Part shown: piece after piece, positions 47,672-56,947 of the stretch
How the letters are laid out: every line of letters begins with the position of its first letter
How positions within the stretch are numbered: position 1 is the first letter of the stretch
Source of the DNA: Psychrobacter sp. JB385
Lineage (GTDB): Bacteria > Pseudomonadota > Gammaproteobacteria > Pseudomonadales > Moraxellaceae
Assembly (NCBI RefSeq): GCF_900163785.1
Contig: NZ_FUKN01000012.1
Coordinates: forward strand, 124,001 to 188,000
Direction: 5' to 3'
DNA length: 64,000 nucleotides
The notes under the pieces: generated by a model
Told to the model about the DNA's origin: nothing
Database searches by the model: none
What the model saw: only the letters and a program-made list of their open reading frames with translations
Translations under genes and position numbers: made by a program

Positions 47672-50089
47672 ATGAAAATTAGCGAACAGTGGCTACGTCA
47701 ATGGGTAAACCCTGAGAATACCAGTGAACAGTTGGCCGAACAGTTAACCATGGCTGGACTTGAAATTGATGATCGTTACGCGGTTGCTCGTGCTTTTACG
47801 GGCGTGGTCGTTGGCGAAGTCATGAGCGTCGAGCAACATCCTGACGCGGATAAGCTGCGTGTCACACAGGTAAATATCGGTGACGCTGAGCCATTGCAAA
47901 TTGTCTGCGGCGCGCCGAATGTGACCGTCGGTATGAAAGTACCTGTTGCTACCGTTGGTGCGGTATTGCCCAGCGATGACGTCAGTAATGGTAAAGCGGG
48001 TTTTAAAATCAAAAAAAGCAAACTACGCGGTGTGGCTTCTAACGGCATGCTGTGCGGTGCTTCTGAAATTGATTTGGTTGATAGTATCGATGGTTTGCTT
48101 GAGCTGCCAGAAGATGCACCGATTGGGACAGATATCCGTAGTTATTTGGGCTTAGACAATCAAATACTAGATATTTCAATCACACCAAACCGTGGTGATT
48201 GCTTTAGTGTACGCGGTATCGCTCGTGAGATATCAGTGCTCAATGACTTGCCTATGCAAATGCCAGAAATCGCTGACAACGTAGCAGACATTGACAATGG
48301 TAAGACGCCAGTCGTAACGGTAACAGCGGTAGAAGCTTGCCCACGTTATTTGTTACAGTCGATTAGTCAAATCGATCGTAGCATTGAGACCCCAAAATGG
48401 ATGCAAGATGCGCTAGTTCAATCAGGCCTACGCTCGCATAACTTTTTGGTCGACGTGACCAACTATGTACTTATGGAGCTTGGTCAACCGCTGCATGCGT
48501 TTGATGCAGATAAGATTGAAGGCGACATTGTTGTACGATTGGCACAACCAAAAGAGAGTCTGACGCTATTGAATGAGCAAACCATTACCTTAGTAGGTGA
48601 TGAGCTGGTGATTGCAGATGATAAAGGTGCCTTGGCGCTTGCTGGTATCATGGGCGGTCAGCGTAGTAGTGTGACGGATAGCACAAGCAATATTGTACTA
48701 GAGAGTGCTTTTTTTAATCCTTTAGCAATTGCTGCGCGCGCCCGTCGTTTTGGACTGCATACTGACGCCTCACAACGCTTTGAGCGCGGGGTAGACTTTG
48801 AGTTGCCAGCGCTTGCACTGGCACGTGCGCGTGACTTGATTACTAGTGTCACGGCTGGTCAAGCAGGGTCAATCGTAAACGTAGAAAGCCAAGAGCAACT
48901 GCCAGCGCGCGCACCTATTAGCTTACCGATTACTAAGGTTCGTGATGTCATCGGCATCGATATCGAGCCTACAGTGATGGTACGCATTTTAACTCAGCTA
49001 GGGTTTGAGGTGGAGCAACAAGCGGACGCATTGGTTTGTACGCCACCCTCATACCGTTTTGATATGAGTATCCGCGAGGATCTTATCGAAGAGATTGCTC
49101 GTATCTATGGTTATGACAATATTCCAAGTGTATTGCCACATTTACAAGTCAGCATGGACTATGACGATACCGCAGATCTGACTCATGAAATGAAGCTGGC
49201 GCTGGTCGATAATGGCTACATGGAGGCGATTAGCTTTAGCTTTAGTGATGCCAAACTAGAAGCATTGCTCGATGATAAAGCGCTGGGAGAAGTGCTGGCA
49301 TTGGCCAATCCAATCTCTAGCGATTTGGCTGTGATGCGCCGTACGCTACTATCAAGTCTATTGCCTTGTGTACAGTACAATCTAAACCGTCAGCAACCCC
49401 GTGTGCGTTTCTTTGAGACTGGTCTTAGTTTTGTTGGTCAGAGTATTAGCGAGTTGGTACAAACCCCAAGCATTGCCTTGGTCGCAGTGGGTGATATTTG
49501 GGATGAGCAAGCCTATCAAAACCGTGCGCTAGATTTTTATGATTTAAAACATGACATTGAACAATTATTGCCTGCACAGATTGATAGCGCCCGCATCCGT
49601 TATGAGCGTAGCGCCTTAAGTTTCTTGCATCCTGGACAAAGTGCGAAGCTATATATCGACGACGTATATGTCGGCTGGCTTGGACAACTGCATCCCAATA
49701 CAGCCAAACAGTTAGATTTGCCCGCTACTTGGGTCGCTCAGTTGTCACTGGCACCATTACTGACGCTTGCCCGAGAACAGCATACCATCAGTACGCCAAG
49801 TAAGTTCCCGCAAGTACGCCGCGATATCGCCATGTTAGTCGACAGTGAGGTTAGCTTGCAAACCCTAGAGTCAACGATACGCGCTACGGCGGGCGACTTG
49901 TTAACCGATCTTTGGTTGTTTGATGTTTACCAAGGCGATAAAGTGCCAGCAGGTCAGCGTTCATTAGCCTTTGCCTTAATATGGCAAGACCGCATGCACA
50001 CTTTATCTGATGAGGCGGTAAAAACAGCCACTGATAACGTGGTACAAGCATTGATCGAACAACATGCTGTACAGCTGCGTGACAGTTAA
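47672..50089 (+). CDS. pheT: Phenylalanyl-tRNA synthetase beta subunit
   Basis: The 805-residue beta subunit has the EMAP-like tRNA-binding domain (VVVGEVMSVEQHPDADKLRV near residue 45), the B3/B4 editing domain (SHNFLVDVTNYVLMELGQPL near 252), the B5 domain, the inactive synthetase fold and the C-terminal anticodon-binding FDX-ACB domain (SKFPQVRRDIAML near 710). The length matches E. coli (795). It is co-transcribed with pheS. Confidence 0.98.
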   Translation: MKISEQWLRQWVNPENTSEQLAEQLTMAGLEIDDRYAVARAFTGVVVGEVMSVEQHPDADKLRVTQVNIGDAEPLQIVCGAPNVTVGMKVPVATVGAVLPSDDVSNGKAGFKIKKSKLRGVASNGMLCGASEIDLVDSIDGLLELPEDAPIGTDIRSYLGLDNQILDISITPNRGDCFSVRGIAREISVLNDLPMQMPEIADNVADIDNGKTPVVTVTAVEACPRYLLQSISQIDRSIETPKWMQDALVQSGLRSHNFLVDVTNYVLMELGQPLHAFDADKIEGDIVVRLAQPKESLTLLNEQTITLVGDELVIADDKGALALAGIMGGQRSSVTDSTSNIVLESAFFNPLAIAARARRFGLHTDASQRFERGVDFELPALALARARDLITSVTAGQAGSIVNVESQEQLPARAPISLPITKVRDVIGIDIEPTVMVRILTQLGFEVEQQADALVCTPPSYRFDMSIREDLIEEIARIYGYDNIPSVLPHLQVSMDYDDTADLTHEMKLALVDNGYMEAISFSFSDAKLEALLDDKALGEVLALANPISSDLAVMRRTLLSSLLPCVQYNLNRQQPRVRFFETGLSFVGQSISELVQTPSIALVAVGDIWDEQAYQNRALDFYDLKHDIEQLLPAQIDSARIRYERSALSFLHPGQSAKLYIDDVYVGWLGQLHPNTAKQLDLPATWVAQLSLAPLLTLAREQHTISTPSKFPQVRRDIAMLVDSEVSLQTLESTIRATAGDLLTDLWLFDVYQGDKVPAGQRSLAFALIWQDRMHTLSDEAVKTATDNVVQALIEQHAVQLRDS

Positions 50090-50110
50090 AACGTCACATT
50101 GAAATACCAG

Positions 50111-50149
50111 ATGCTCTATAGTCTTTTTTGGGCTATGGAGCATTGTTAT
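50111..50149 (+). terminator. Hairpin after pheT
   Basis: The arms ATGCTCTATAG and CTATGGAGCAT pair over 11 positions with one G-T pair. The U-tract is weak (TGTTATT), so partial read-through into ihfA is possible. Confidence 0.55.
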
Positions 50150-50344
50150 TCATGACAATGATTATGAATACAAGATATTGTTTTAAAAAATCCAGTTTGG
50201 ATATAAGTTAAGTCGTTATTAATAAAAGATTTTTATAATGTCTTTGTTAAAAAGACATCAAAAAAGCTTTATAATAACTGACACTAACCTTCATAACGCT
50301 AAACCATGATATTCGACATCACGACATAGCATAGGAGTCGTACT

Positions 50345-50644
50345 GTGAGCACCTTAACCAAATCTGACATGATTGAGCATTTGATGAGTCACCTTAACCT
50401 AACACGCCAAGAAGGTCGCTGTTTGGTCGAGAACTTCTTTGATGAGTTGTCAGAGAGTTTGATTGATGGCAAAGAGGTCAAGCTTTCAGGCTTTGGCAAC
50501 TTTGAGCTTAAAGATAAAAATAGTCGTCCAGGACGCAACCCTAAGACAGGTGAGCCAGTGGCCGTATCTGCACGCCGTGTGGTAACCTTTAAAACGGGTC
50601 AAAAGTTTCGTCAGCAAGTCGATGAGAAATTGTTTGATGCCTAG
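50345..50644 (+). CDS. ihfA: Integration host factor alpha subunit
   Basis: IHF is a sequence-specific DNA-bending heterodimer involved in replication, recombination and transcription. The 99-residue protein shows the HU-family beta-arm [12 protein letters not shown] and the upstream [14 protein letters not shown]. The N-terminal [10 protein letters not shown] and pheST linkage favour IhfA over HU or IhfB. The start codon is GTG, after AGGAGTCGTACT. It is the last gene of the group. Confidence 0.96.
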   Translation: MSTLTKSDMIEHLMSHLNLTRQEGRCLVENFFDELSESLIDGKEVKLSGFGNFELKDKNSRPGRNPKTGEPVAVSARRVVTFKTGQKFRQQVDEKLFDA

Positions 50645-50824
50645 AGATTGGGATTTACTTGGCTATCTGATTGCTTTGGCATTTTAAGGTAGCTTTGTTA
50701 ACCTAGTGTCTTACTTATCATCGTTTCTCATATTGCTATAAGCGTTTGATGAGAGTATAAGTGTGCTGCAAGACGCTAATAGTTATCGGTCTTTATTATA
50801 TTTTGTTTTATAAATTGCGCACAT

Positions 50825-50854
50825 AAAAAGAGAGAGCATACGCTCTCTCTTTTA
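50825..50854. terminator. Bidirectional terminator after ihfA
   Basis: AAAAGAGAGAG and CTCTCTCTTTT pair perfectly around a 6-nt loop. The A and T runs on the two sides allow use from both strands, for ihfA and for the convergent lipoprotein gene. Confidence 0.88.
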
Positions 50855-50886
50855 ACTACACTGTTTCTATCTTATAAAAGATAAAA

Positions 50887-51249
50887 TTACTGAGCTGGTT
50901 GCTCAACAACAACTTCGTCAGAAGCTTCAACAGCAGCAGTATCAGGAGTTTCGCTAGCTACGTCTACGCTAGTAGTAGTACCGTCTACAGGAACTTCAGC
51001 GTCCATTTCGTCAGTAGCAGTTGCAGCTTGTGCATCAGCGATGTCAGCTTCAGCGCCAGCAACAGCAGCATCAGCGTCAGCAGTAACTTCGCCTTCAGCA
51101 GCAGCTTGGTCTAGTTCTTGTGAAGCGTCTTGCACTTCTTCTTGCGCGTCAGATAAATCTTCAGCAGCGTTTTCTTTGTTGCTGTCACAGGCAGTTAGGC
51201 CCATAGTTGCAGTCATGATACCAGCTAGAGCAAGTAATTTAAGTTTCAT
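50887..51249 (-). CDS. Small acidic Ala-rich lipoprotein
   Basis: The 120-residue protein starts with a lipoprotein signal, MKLKLLALAGIMTATMGLTAC, with lipobox LTAC near residue 21. The mature part is very acidic and rich in Ala, Asp, Glu, Thr and Val with no hydrophobic segment, including repeated Ala-Asp-Ala-rich stretches such as AVAGAEADIADAQAATATD. I recognise no domain; it looks disordered. GGAGAATACCTT precedes the ATG at 51249. It may be an abundant periplasmic or surface lipoprotein; the role is unknown. Confidence 0.82.
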   Translation of the reverse strand: MKLKLLALAGIMTATMGLTACDSNKENAAEDLSDAQEEVQDASQELDQAAAEGEVTADADAAVAGAEADIADAQAATATDEMDAEVPVDGTTTSVDVASETPDTAAVEASDEVVVEQPAQ

Positions 51250-51767
51250 AAGGTATTCTCCGGAAAAATGAAATGAGCAGTAGCAGCAACAAAGGTTGAA
51301 ATCCAAGATACCCCGGAAATCAACTCGTCTTAGTCACAGCTACTCAGCTTTCACGCATTCTATATGTTTTTTATTTAAATAGAAATAGCTTGTACAATTA
51401 AGTAACAATAAAATGTGAAATAATTTTTAAAATTGTTTACACAGTATAATTTTTAATACAACAACCCTGATTAATCGACGTATAATCAATGACATCGCTC
51501 TAGTCTTAAGGGCTTGCTGCGCCTAGATTTTTGCTATATTTTTTAGCATTTTATCGTTGTGATATGCGAAAAACCATCGGTAAACGAGTGATTTATAGCG
51601 TTTGTGGTTGCATAAATAGAAACAAAATATCTAAAGAATTTTTTAACGATTTACTTTTACTCTCTCAAATTCAAGCAGCAATGTAGAGAATAGAGTGTAA
51701 AAGCATATTATATGAATAACTATTGATACGAATAGCATTGTCTATCGTAAGTTTGAGGAAGAGTACT
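51250..51767. other. Divergent intergenic region lipoprotein / YpfJ-like gene
   Basis: This 518-bp A/T-rich gap should hold the promoters of both divergent genes. I see no gene or strong structure in it. Confidence 0.45.
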
Positions 51768-52661
51768 ATGAAATGGCAAGGTAGACGAGGCAGCACGAAC
51801 GTACGCTCAAGTAAGGGCGGTGGTAAGATGATAGGCGGTGGTATCGGCGGGATTATCATTGCTGGTATCTTATGGCTCGTCTTTGGTGTCAATCCCATGA
51901 CCGCGTTGCAAACAGGTCAAGTAATTGCAGGAGGCAATGGCGGCGAGGCATCGACTGAACCTGCAACAGAGACGGATAGAGACACGCAATTTGTAAAAGT
52001 AGTGCTGGCAGATACCGAAGAGGTATGGAACCAAGTCTTTAATGAAGCGGGCAGTACCTATAAAGAGCCGTCATTGATACTTTTTAATGGACAAGTCAAT
52101 TCGGCCTGCGGTAGTGCTAGTGCAGCGACGGGCCCTTTTTATTGCCCAGGTGATCAAACCGTATATTTGGACACCTCATTTTTTGTAGAGATGCGTCAGA
52201 ACTTGGGCATCACTGGCGATCAGCAAGGATCAGGTGGTGAAGACAACCAAGGCAAAGCAGGTGACTTTGCTCAAGCATATGTCATTGCGCATGAAGTTGG
52301 TCATCATGTTCAGACATTGTTAGGCATCACGCAACAAGTCAATGAAGCCAGTCGTCAAGTTACGCGAGCACAAGCCAATAAGTTATCAGTGTTACAAGAA
52401 TTGCAAGCAGATTGCTTTGCTGGCGTTTGGGCGCAGCGCAATCAAGAACGTGTACAGTTCTTAGAAGCGGGTGATATTGATGAAGCCATTAATGCGGCGG
52501 GTCAAATTGGTGATGATCGTCTAGCAAAAGCCAGTGGTGGAGAGGTGGTGCCAGATAACTTTACTCATGGCACAAGTCAGCAACGTATTCAGTGGTTCAC
52601 GCGTGGACTAGAGAGTGGCAATATTCAATCTTGCGATACGTTTAGTGGCGCGTTGTCTTAA
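51768..52661 (+). CDS. Neutral zinc metallopeptidase (YpfJ family)
   Basis: The 297-residue protein has an N-terminal basic Gly-rich stretch, a single membrane anchor (IGGIIIAGILWLVFGV, near residues 30-45) and a zincin domain with the catalytic HEVGHHVQ near residue 180. The downstream ELQADCFAGVWA supplies the further acidic ligand typical of the family. YpfJ-type proteins are widely conserved but their substrates are unknown. TGAGGAAGAGTACT precedes the ATG at 51768; an earlier in-frame start at 51723 has none. A terminator follows. Confidence 0.9.
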   Translation: MKWQGRRGSTNVRSSKGGGKMIGGGIGGIIIAGILWLVFGVNPMTALQTGQVIAGGNGGEASTEPATETDRDTQFVKVVLADTEEVWNQVFNEAGSTYKEPSLILFNGQVNSACGSASAATGPFYCPGDQTVYLDTSFFVEMRQNLGITGDQQGSGGEDNQGKAGDFAQAYVIAHEVGHHVQTLLGITQQVNEASRQVTRAQANKLSVLQELQADCFAGVWAQRNQERVQFLEAGDIDEAINAAGQIGDDRLAKASGGEVVPDNFTHGTSQQRIQWFTRGLESGNIQSCDTFSGALS

Positions 52662-52699
52662 CCATTTGCCAGCAACCTAAATCTTAAAAACTGTCCATT

Positions 52700-52729
52700 A
52701 AAAAGCCTGCAATATTGCAGGCTTTTTTA
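52700..52729 (+). terminator. Terminator after the YpfJ-like gene
   Basis: AAAAAGCCTGCAA and TTGCAGGCTTTTTT form a near-perfect hairpin with a run of six T. Confidence 0.92.
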
Positions 52730-52815
52730 TACTTTAAGCTATTTAGCTAGGTTAAATTGCTTTGAATCAAATCACAAAAAGTGAAGCGCCAAGAGCCATA
52801 ACCAGACTTCAGCAA

Positions 52816-53061
52816 TTATCTGCTGTTGTTAAGGATGTAAGCACCTGCACCACCAACTGCAGCACCACCAAGTGCGCCACGAGCGATGTCTTTGCTGTTT
52901 CCGCCACTTCTGATCAATGCACCAGCAGCCGCACCAGCAGCCGCGCCTTTAGCTGTATTACTTACACCGCTATTGTAGCCGTAGCCACCGCTTGCACAGC
53001 CACCCATGATAAGCGCTGAGCTAGTAAGAGCAGTCATTGCGATAGTTTTAGCAAATTTCAT
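52816..53061 (-). CDS. Glycine-zipper lipoprotein
   Basis: The 81-residue protein has a lipoprotein signal (MKFAKTIAMTALTSSALIMGGC, split after IMGG; Cys near residue 22). The mature part contains two Gly/Ala-rich zipper segments, AKGAAAGAAAGALIRSGG and ARGALGGAAVGGAGAYIL, as in OsmB and other small outer-membrane glycine-zipper proteins that are often induced by envelope or osmotic stress. AGGTGATACT precedes the ATG at 53061. No specific function can be assigned. Confidence 0.85.
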   Translation of the reverse strand: MKFAKTIAMTALTSSALIMGGCASGGYGYNSGVSNTAKGAAAGAAAGALIRSGGNSKDIARGALGGAAVGGAGAYILNNSR

Positions 53062-53513
53062 AGTATCACCTATTAGGTTATCAAATTGGTTTGTCAAAAT
53101 TAGAAGACGATATTTTCATTACGTTAGCTTTTTGTACCAATACATTGGAGTAAAGCTTTTAAGTAATTATCCTAAAATAATCTATTGTGCTACCGCAAAA
53201 CATAATAAGGTCTGCATTAGTAAGGATTATTAAGCATGGCAAATATCTCAAAAATACTACTATCGATATCTGATAGCAGAGTATATCTATACTGGCTCTT
53301 ATGCTAACTCATAATCTTGTTTCTAGGCGTAGTAAAAGCGCTAAGCTTTGCAAGAGGTCTGTAAAATATGTTGCCCCACTGTATCCATATCAGGCGTTTG
53401 CAAAGTAAGGTATCTTTTTAAATGAGAAAAACCACAAACAAAAAGACCGCACAGAGGCGGTCTTAGGGAATTAAGATATTTTACGTGGCCAGCAAATACG
53501 TTGTTGGCTGGTC
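53062..53513. other. Intergenic region before the rho 3' end
   Basis: This 452-bp gap holds the rho terminator (53440-53465) and the promoter region of the glycine-zipper gene. Nothing else is recognisable. Confidence 0.5.
53440..53465 (-). terminator. Terminator after rho
   Basis: On the minus strand AAGACCGC and GCGGTCTT pair perfectly around a 6-nt loop, followed by TTTTTGTTTG. The factor-independent stop of the rho gene itself is clear. Confidence 0.9.
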
Positions 53514-54782
53514 TTAGTTCTGTGATTTGCGTTTCATTTGCTCAAAAAATTCATCATTGGTTTTTGCTTCTTTGAGACGCTCTAACAAGAACTCAGTGGC
53601 TTGAACACCATCCATCGGTTGCAGCAATTTACGTAAGATCCAGACCTTACGCAATTTGTCTTCATCCAATAGACGCTCTTCGCGGCGCGTACCAGATTTT
53701 TTGATATTAATCGCAGGGAAGACGCGTTTTTCGGCCAAGTCACGCTCAAGCGTAATCTCTTGGTTGCCTGTACCTTTGAATTCTTCAAAGATAACGCTAT
53801 CCATTTTACTACCAGTATCAATCAATGCACTGGCAATAATGGTCAAACTACCGCCTTCTTCGACATTACGTGCAGCACCAAAGAAACGCTTTGGACGCTC
53901 TAACGCATTGGCATCTAAACCACCAGTCAGTACTTTACCTGATGATGGGATAACCGTGTTATAAGCACGGGCGAGACGAGTGATTGAATCAAGCAAAATA
54001 ACCACGTCTTGCTTGTGCTCCACCAAACGCTTGGCCTTTTCGATGACCATTTCGGCCACTTGTACGTGACGCTGTGGCGGCTCATCGAAAGTAGAGGCAA
54101 CCACTTCACCGCGGACAGTACGTACCATCTCGGTCACTTCTTCTGGACGCTCATCAATCAATAGTACAATCAGATAACACTCAGGATTATTACGGGTAAT
54201 TGACTGAGCGATGGTCTGTAGTAGCATCGTTTTACCCGCTTTTGGCGGTGCCACGATAATAGAGCGTTGACCTTTACCAATCGGAGCAATCAGGTCAATG
54301 ATACGACCTGTCAAATCTTCAGTGGTGCCATTACCAAGCTCAAGCTTTAATTGCTCGGTTGGAAATAGAGGCGTTAAGTTCTCAAAAATCAGCTTATGAC
54401 GTGAACGATCTGGCGTGTCAAAGTTAATCTCGCCAACCTTCAATAGCGCAAAATAACGTTCGGAATCTTTTGGGGGACGAATCGTACCAGCAATACTGTC
54501 ACCCGTCTTGAGACTAAAACGGCGAATTTGGCTGGGGCTGACGTAGATGTCATCAGGGCCTGCCAAATAAGAGCCTTCTGAGGAACGCAAAAAGCCAAAA
54601 CCGTCAGGAAGAACCTCAAGCACGCCGTCACCATAAATGGCTTCGCCATTACGGGCATGGGTTTTTAGGATAGCAAAGATAATGTCTTGTTTACGGCTAC
54701 GCGCCATATTATCAAGACCCATTTCCTTGGCGATTGCCAATAGCTCAGCGATTGATTTTTTCTTTAATTCAGTTAGATTCAT
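53514..54782 (-). CDS. rho: Transcription termination factor Rho
   Basis: Rho is the hexameric RNA helicase that ends transcription at rut sites. The N-terminal domain starts [20 protein letters not shown], the primary RNA-binding OSB domain includes [20 protein letters not shown], and the ATPase has Walker [10 protein letters not shown] near residue 180, Walker [17 protein letters not shown] and the Q/R loop region. The length of 422 residues is close to E. coli (419), so there are no large insertions. Confidence 0.99.
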   Translation of the reverse strand: MNLTELKKKSIAELLAIAKEMGLDNMARSRKQDIIFAILKTHARNGEAIYGDGVLEVLPDGFGFLRSSEGSYLAGPDDIYVSPSQIRRFSLKTGDSIAGTIRPPKDSERYFALLKVGEINFDTPDRSRHKLIFENLTPLFPTEQLKLELGNGTTEDLTGRIIDLIAPIGKGQRSIIVAPPKAGKTMLLQTIAQSITRNNPECYLIVLLIDERPEEVTEMVRTVRGEVVASTFDEPPQRHVQVAEMVIEKAKRLVEHKQDVVILLDSITRLARAYNTVIPSSGKVLTGGLDANALERPKRFFGAARNVEEGGSLTIIASALIDTGSKMDSVIFEEFKGTGNQEITLERDLAEKRVFPAINIKKSGTRREERLLDEDKLRKVWILRKLLQPMDGVQATEFLLERLKEAKTNDEFFEQMKRKSQN

Positions 54783-55318
54783 AGATAGGTCATTAGCAAT
54801 TGATCAGATGAGAGATGCCATTAGCAGCACAAATCACGACAGTGATTAAAATAACGGTAATATGATGATATAGGTGTGTGCACAGCGCTGTATTTTATGT
54901 AGTTTTGGTTTTGCATGTCTGCTTATATACGCACTGCAATCATGGGATGCAAGGTAATAAGAAATAAGGATAAAAAAGGCTACATAAGAGTCTGCGTCAA
55001 AAACCCAATATCAGTAATTGCGTTTAGTCATTTTGTTCAGTAATGGTGTTTATAATGACGATTGTGTTTTTGTTGATAAACACGAGGAGAATAGCGACAA
55101 GATACTAGGAAAACAGTTGGTTTTCTCTTGTCAGCAGACTATACGGTCTTCACAATAGCGTTGTCAATAAATTTTGCCAAAAAAGTCATATAATTGAGTT
55201 TTTTGCATAAAAAATAAGCAAAAAAGCCATCATCTGAGGCAGATGATAGCTTTCTGAAACATAGCATTACTGTTGCTAAACGTGAGCATCAAATGGGCTG
55301 ATGCCAACGGTTATCCAC
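54783..55318. other. Intergenic region trxA-rho
   Basis: This 536-bp stretch on the minus strand should hold the rho promoter and leader, and the trxA terminator. No gene was found. Rho is commonly autoregulated through its leader, but I cannot point to a specific site. Confidence 0.5.
55223..55254 (-). terminator. Terminator after trxA
   Basis: On the minus strand AAAGCTATCATCTG pairs with CAGATGATGGCTTT (one mismatch) around a 3-nt loop, with six T at the end. Confidence 0.88.
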
Positions 55319-55645
55319 TTATAGATGCTTGTCTAATACTTTGGCCAATTCCGCTTTTGGCTGTAGACCCATGACTGAATCTACTTTTTCACCGTCTTTG
55401 AACACAAACAGTGTTGGGATGTTACGGATACCAAAACGGCTGGCTGCTTGTGGGTTGCTGTCCACATCAACTTTAACGATTTTAACTTTACCTTGGTATT
55501 CGGTCGCCAGTTCTTCTAAAATAGGCGCGATAGCTTTACATGGGCCACACCAAGCTGCCCAAAAATCTACCAGTACAGGCACATCTGATTCTAGAACGTC
55601 TTGGTCAAAAGCTGTATCGGTGGTGTTAACAATAAGGTCTGACAT
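55319..55645 (-). CDS. trxA: Thioredoxin
   Basis: The 108-residue protein is a standard thioredoxin with the active site WCGPCK near residues 32-37 and the cis-proline region RNIPTLFVF. It reduces disulfides in ribonucleotide reductase and other cytosolic proteins. Its neighbour rho on the same strand is the common gammaproteobacterial order, here with a terminator in between. Confidence 0.98.
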   Translation of the reverse strand: MSDLIVNTTDTAFDQDVLESDVPVLVDFWAAWCGPCKAIAPILEELATEYQGKVKIVKVDVDSNPQAASRFGIRNIPTLFVFKDGEKVDSVMGLQPKAELAKVLDKHL

Positions 55646-56015
55646 AATATTATCTCTCTTGTTTTATTATTTCTATTAGCGTGTATCTCTTTCTATAGTG
55701 GTGTCACCATAGAAGATTAAAAGCCAAAGAATGGTTTAGAATTGGTAAAAATGTGCGATTATATTAACATGTTTGGCAGCGATTGGCAGAGGTATGCCAG
55801 TTAAATTGCTCAACAATTACGATTAGCACAATAAATCAAAACATAACAATACAGGTTATGATTTGTCTGTCACCTATGTTTTCTAGCCGTCCCTTAAGCT
55901 TATATTTATATCTATTTTTCTTCTTAATTCAAGTGCTTATCCGTTTTATGCTCACCCATAATAACGGGTTTATAACTCAGCACGCTCAAGTCCAACCATA
56001 TAAGTAGCTCATTTT
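55646..56015. other. Divergent intergenic region trxA / rluA-like gene
   Basis: This 370-bp gap should contain both promoters. A short palindrome TGGTGTCACCA lies about 55 bp upstream of trxA, but its significance is unclear. A 74-codon frame here lacks a ribosome binding site and is not called. Confidence 0.45.
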
Positions 56016-56729
56016 ATGCCTTTTACCGATGAAGAAGTCCTTACTCTAAACGCTCAAGAAAATGCGTATCCGCTTGAGTTTTTTCAGACCTTTGCACAAG
56101 ACATTACTGTCTATGAAGACGAGGATATTTGGGTGGTCGATAAGCCCGCCGGATTGCTCAGTGTCGATGGCAAGACCCTCAAAGTCAGCCTACTTGCTCG
56201 ACTAGAGCGTGCCAATCCAGCAGTTAAGCTGATTCATCGACTCGATATGGATACCTCAGGGCTGATTATTTTTGCCAAAAATGCTGCGGCGCAAACTGAC
56301 ATCAGTAAACAATTTATTGAACGATTACCCCAAAAAAAATATCAAGCCCGCGTGTTTGGTCAGTGGGAGAGTGTGGGTGCCACTGGTGAGATATCCGTGC
56401 CAGTGCGTTATGAGCCGATGACAAAACCGCGCCATATTGTCGATTATGACTGGTCAAAGCACGCGTTGACCTTGTACGAAGTGGTGGCTCATGAGGTATG
56501 CAATGGTCAGCCAGTCACGCGTGTCCTGTTGAAGCCTGTAACAGGTCGCAGCCACCAGTTACGCGTACATATGGTACATGTCGGTCATGTGATGATTGGT
56601 GATCCTATTTATGCTGAAGGTGCTGCTTTAGAAATTGCGCCAAGGCTCAATCTCCACGCGCAGCAATTACGCCTCAAACATCCCACGCTTGCCGCATGGA
56701 TGGATTGGGAAAGTCCTTGTCCTTTTTAG
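56016..56729 (+). CDS. rluA: RluA-family pseudouridine synthase
   Basis: The enzyme isomerises specific uridines in RNA. The catalytic aspartate lies in HRLDMDTSGL near residue 76, with VVDKPAGLLSV upstream and GRSHQLRVHM and the following GDPIYAEG downstream. The short 237-residue length without an S4 domain, and a KPRHIVDY stretch resembling E. coli RluA, suggest the dual-specificity RluA (23S U746 and tRNA U32), but another RluA-family member is possible. Confidence 0.85.
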   Translation: MPFTDEEVLTLNAQENAYPLEFFQTFAQDITVYEDEDIWVVDKPAGLLSVDGKTLKVSLLARLERANPAVKLIHRLDMDTSGLIIFAKNAAAQTDISKQFIERLPQKKYQARVFGQWESVGATGEISVPVRYEPMTKPRHIVDYDWSKHALTLYEVVAHEVCNGQPVTRVLLKPVTGRSHQLRVHMVHVGHVMIGDPIYAEGAALEIAPRLNLHAQQLRLKHPTLAAWMDWESPCPF

Positions 56730-56947
56730 CATGATATAAGTACTCGCAGGTTTAGGTTGTTAGTAATAGTCAATTCAGAACAGAAGTGGCACATACAGCT
56801 ATGATGTTCTACTGGTATAAATTTTTCTCACTGGCTGTTCGCAAGCGTGACAGAGGTTTCAAAAAATTCATCCCAGGAGAACTGTACTCTTTTAAAATTG
56901 ATAGGCCATATAAACGTTATTGCTAAACAAAACCAGGCAAGGCAAGG

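Noticed and set aside
50899..51271. Ser-rich open frames antisense to the acidic lipoprotein
   Set aside because: Ser-rich frames arise from the complement of Ala/Asp/Glu-rich codons; they have no independent support.
52762..53019. 85-codon frame antisense to the glycine-zipper lipoprotein
   Set aside because: It is a shadow of the opposite strand, whose lipoprotein signal and ribosome binding site are clear.
55783..56007. 74-codon open frame upstream of the RluA-family gene
   Set aside because: Weak start and no ribosome binding site; its hydrophobic run comes from A/T-rich DNA and is not convincing.
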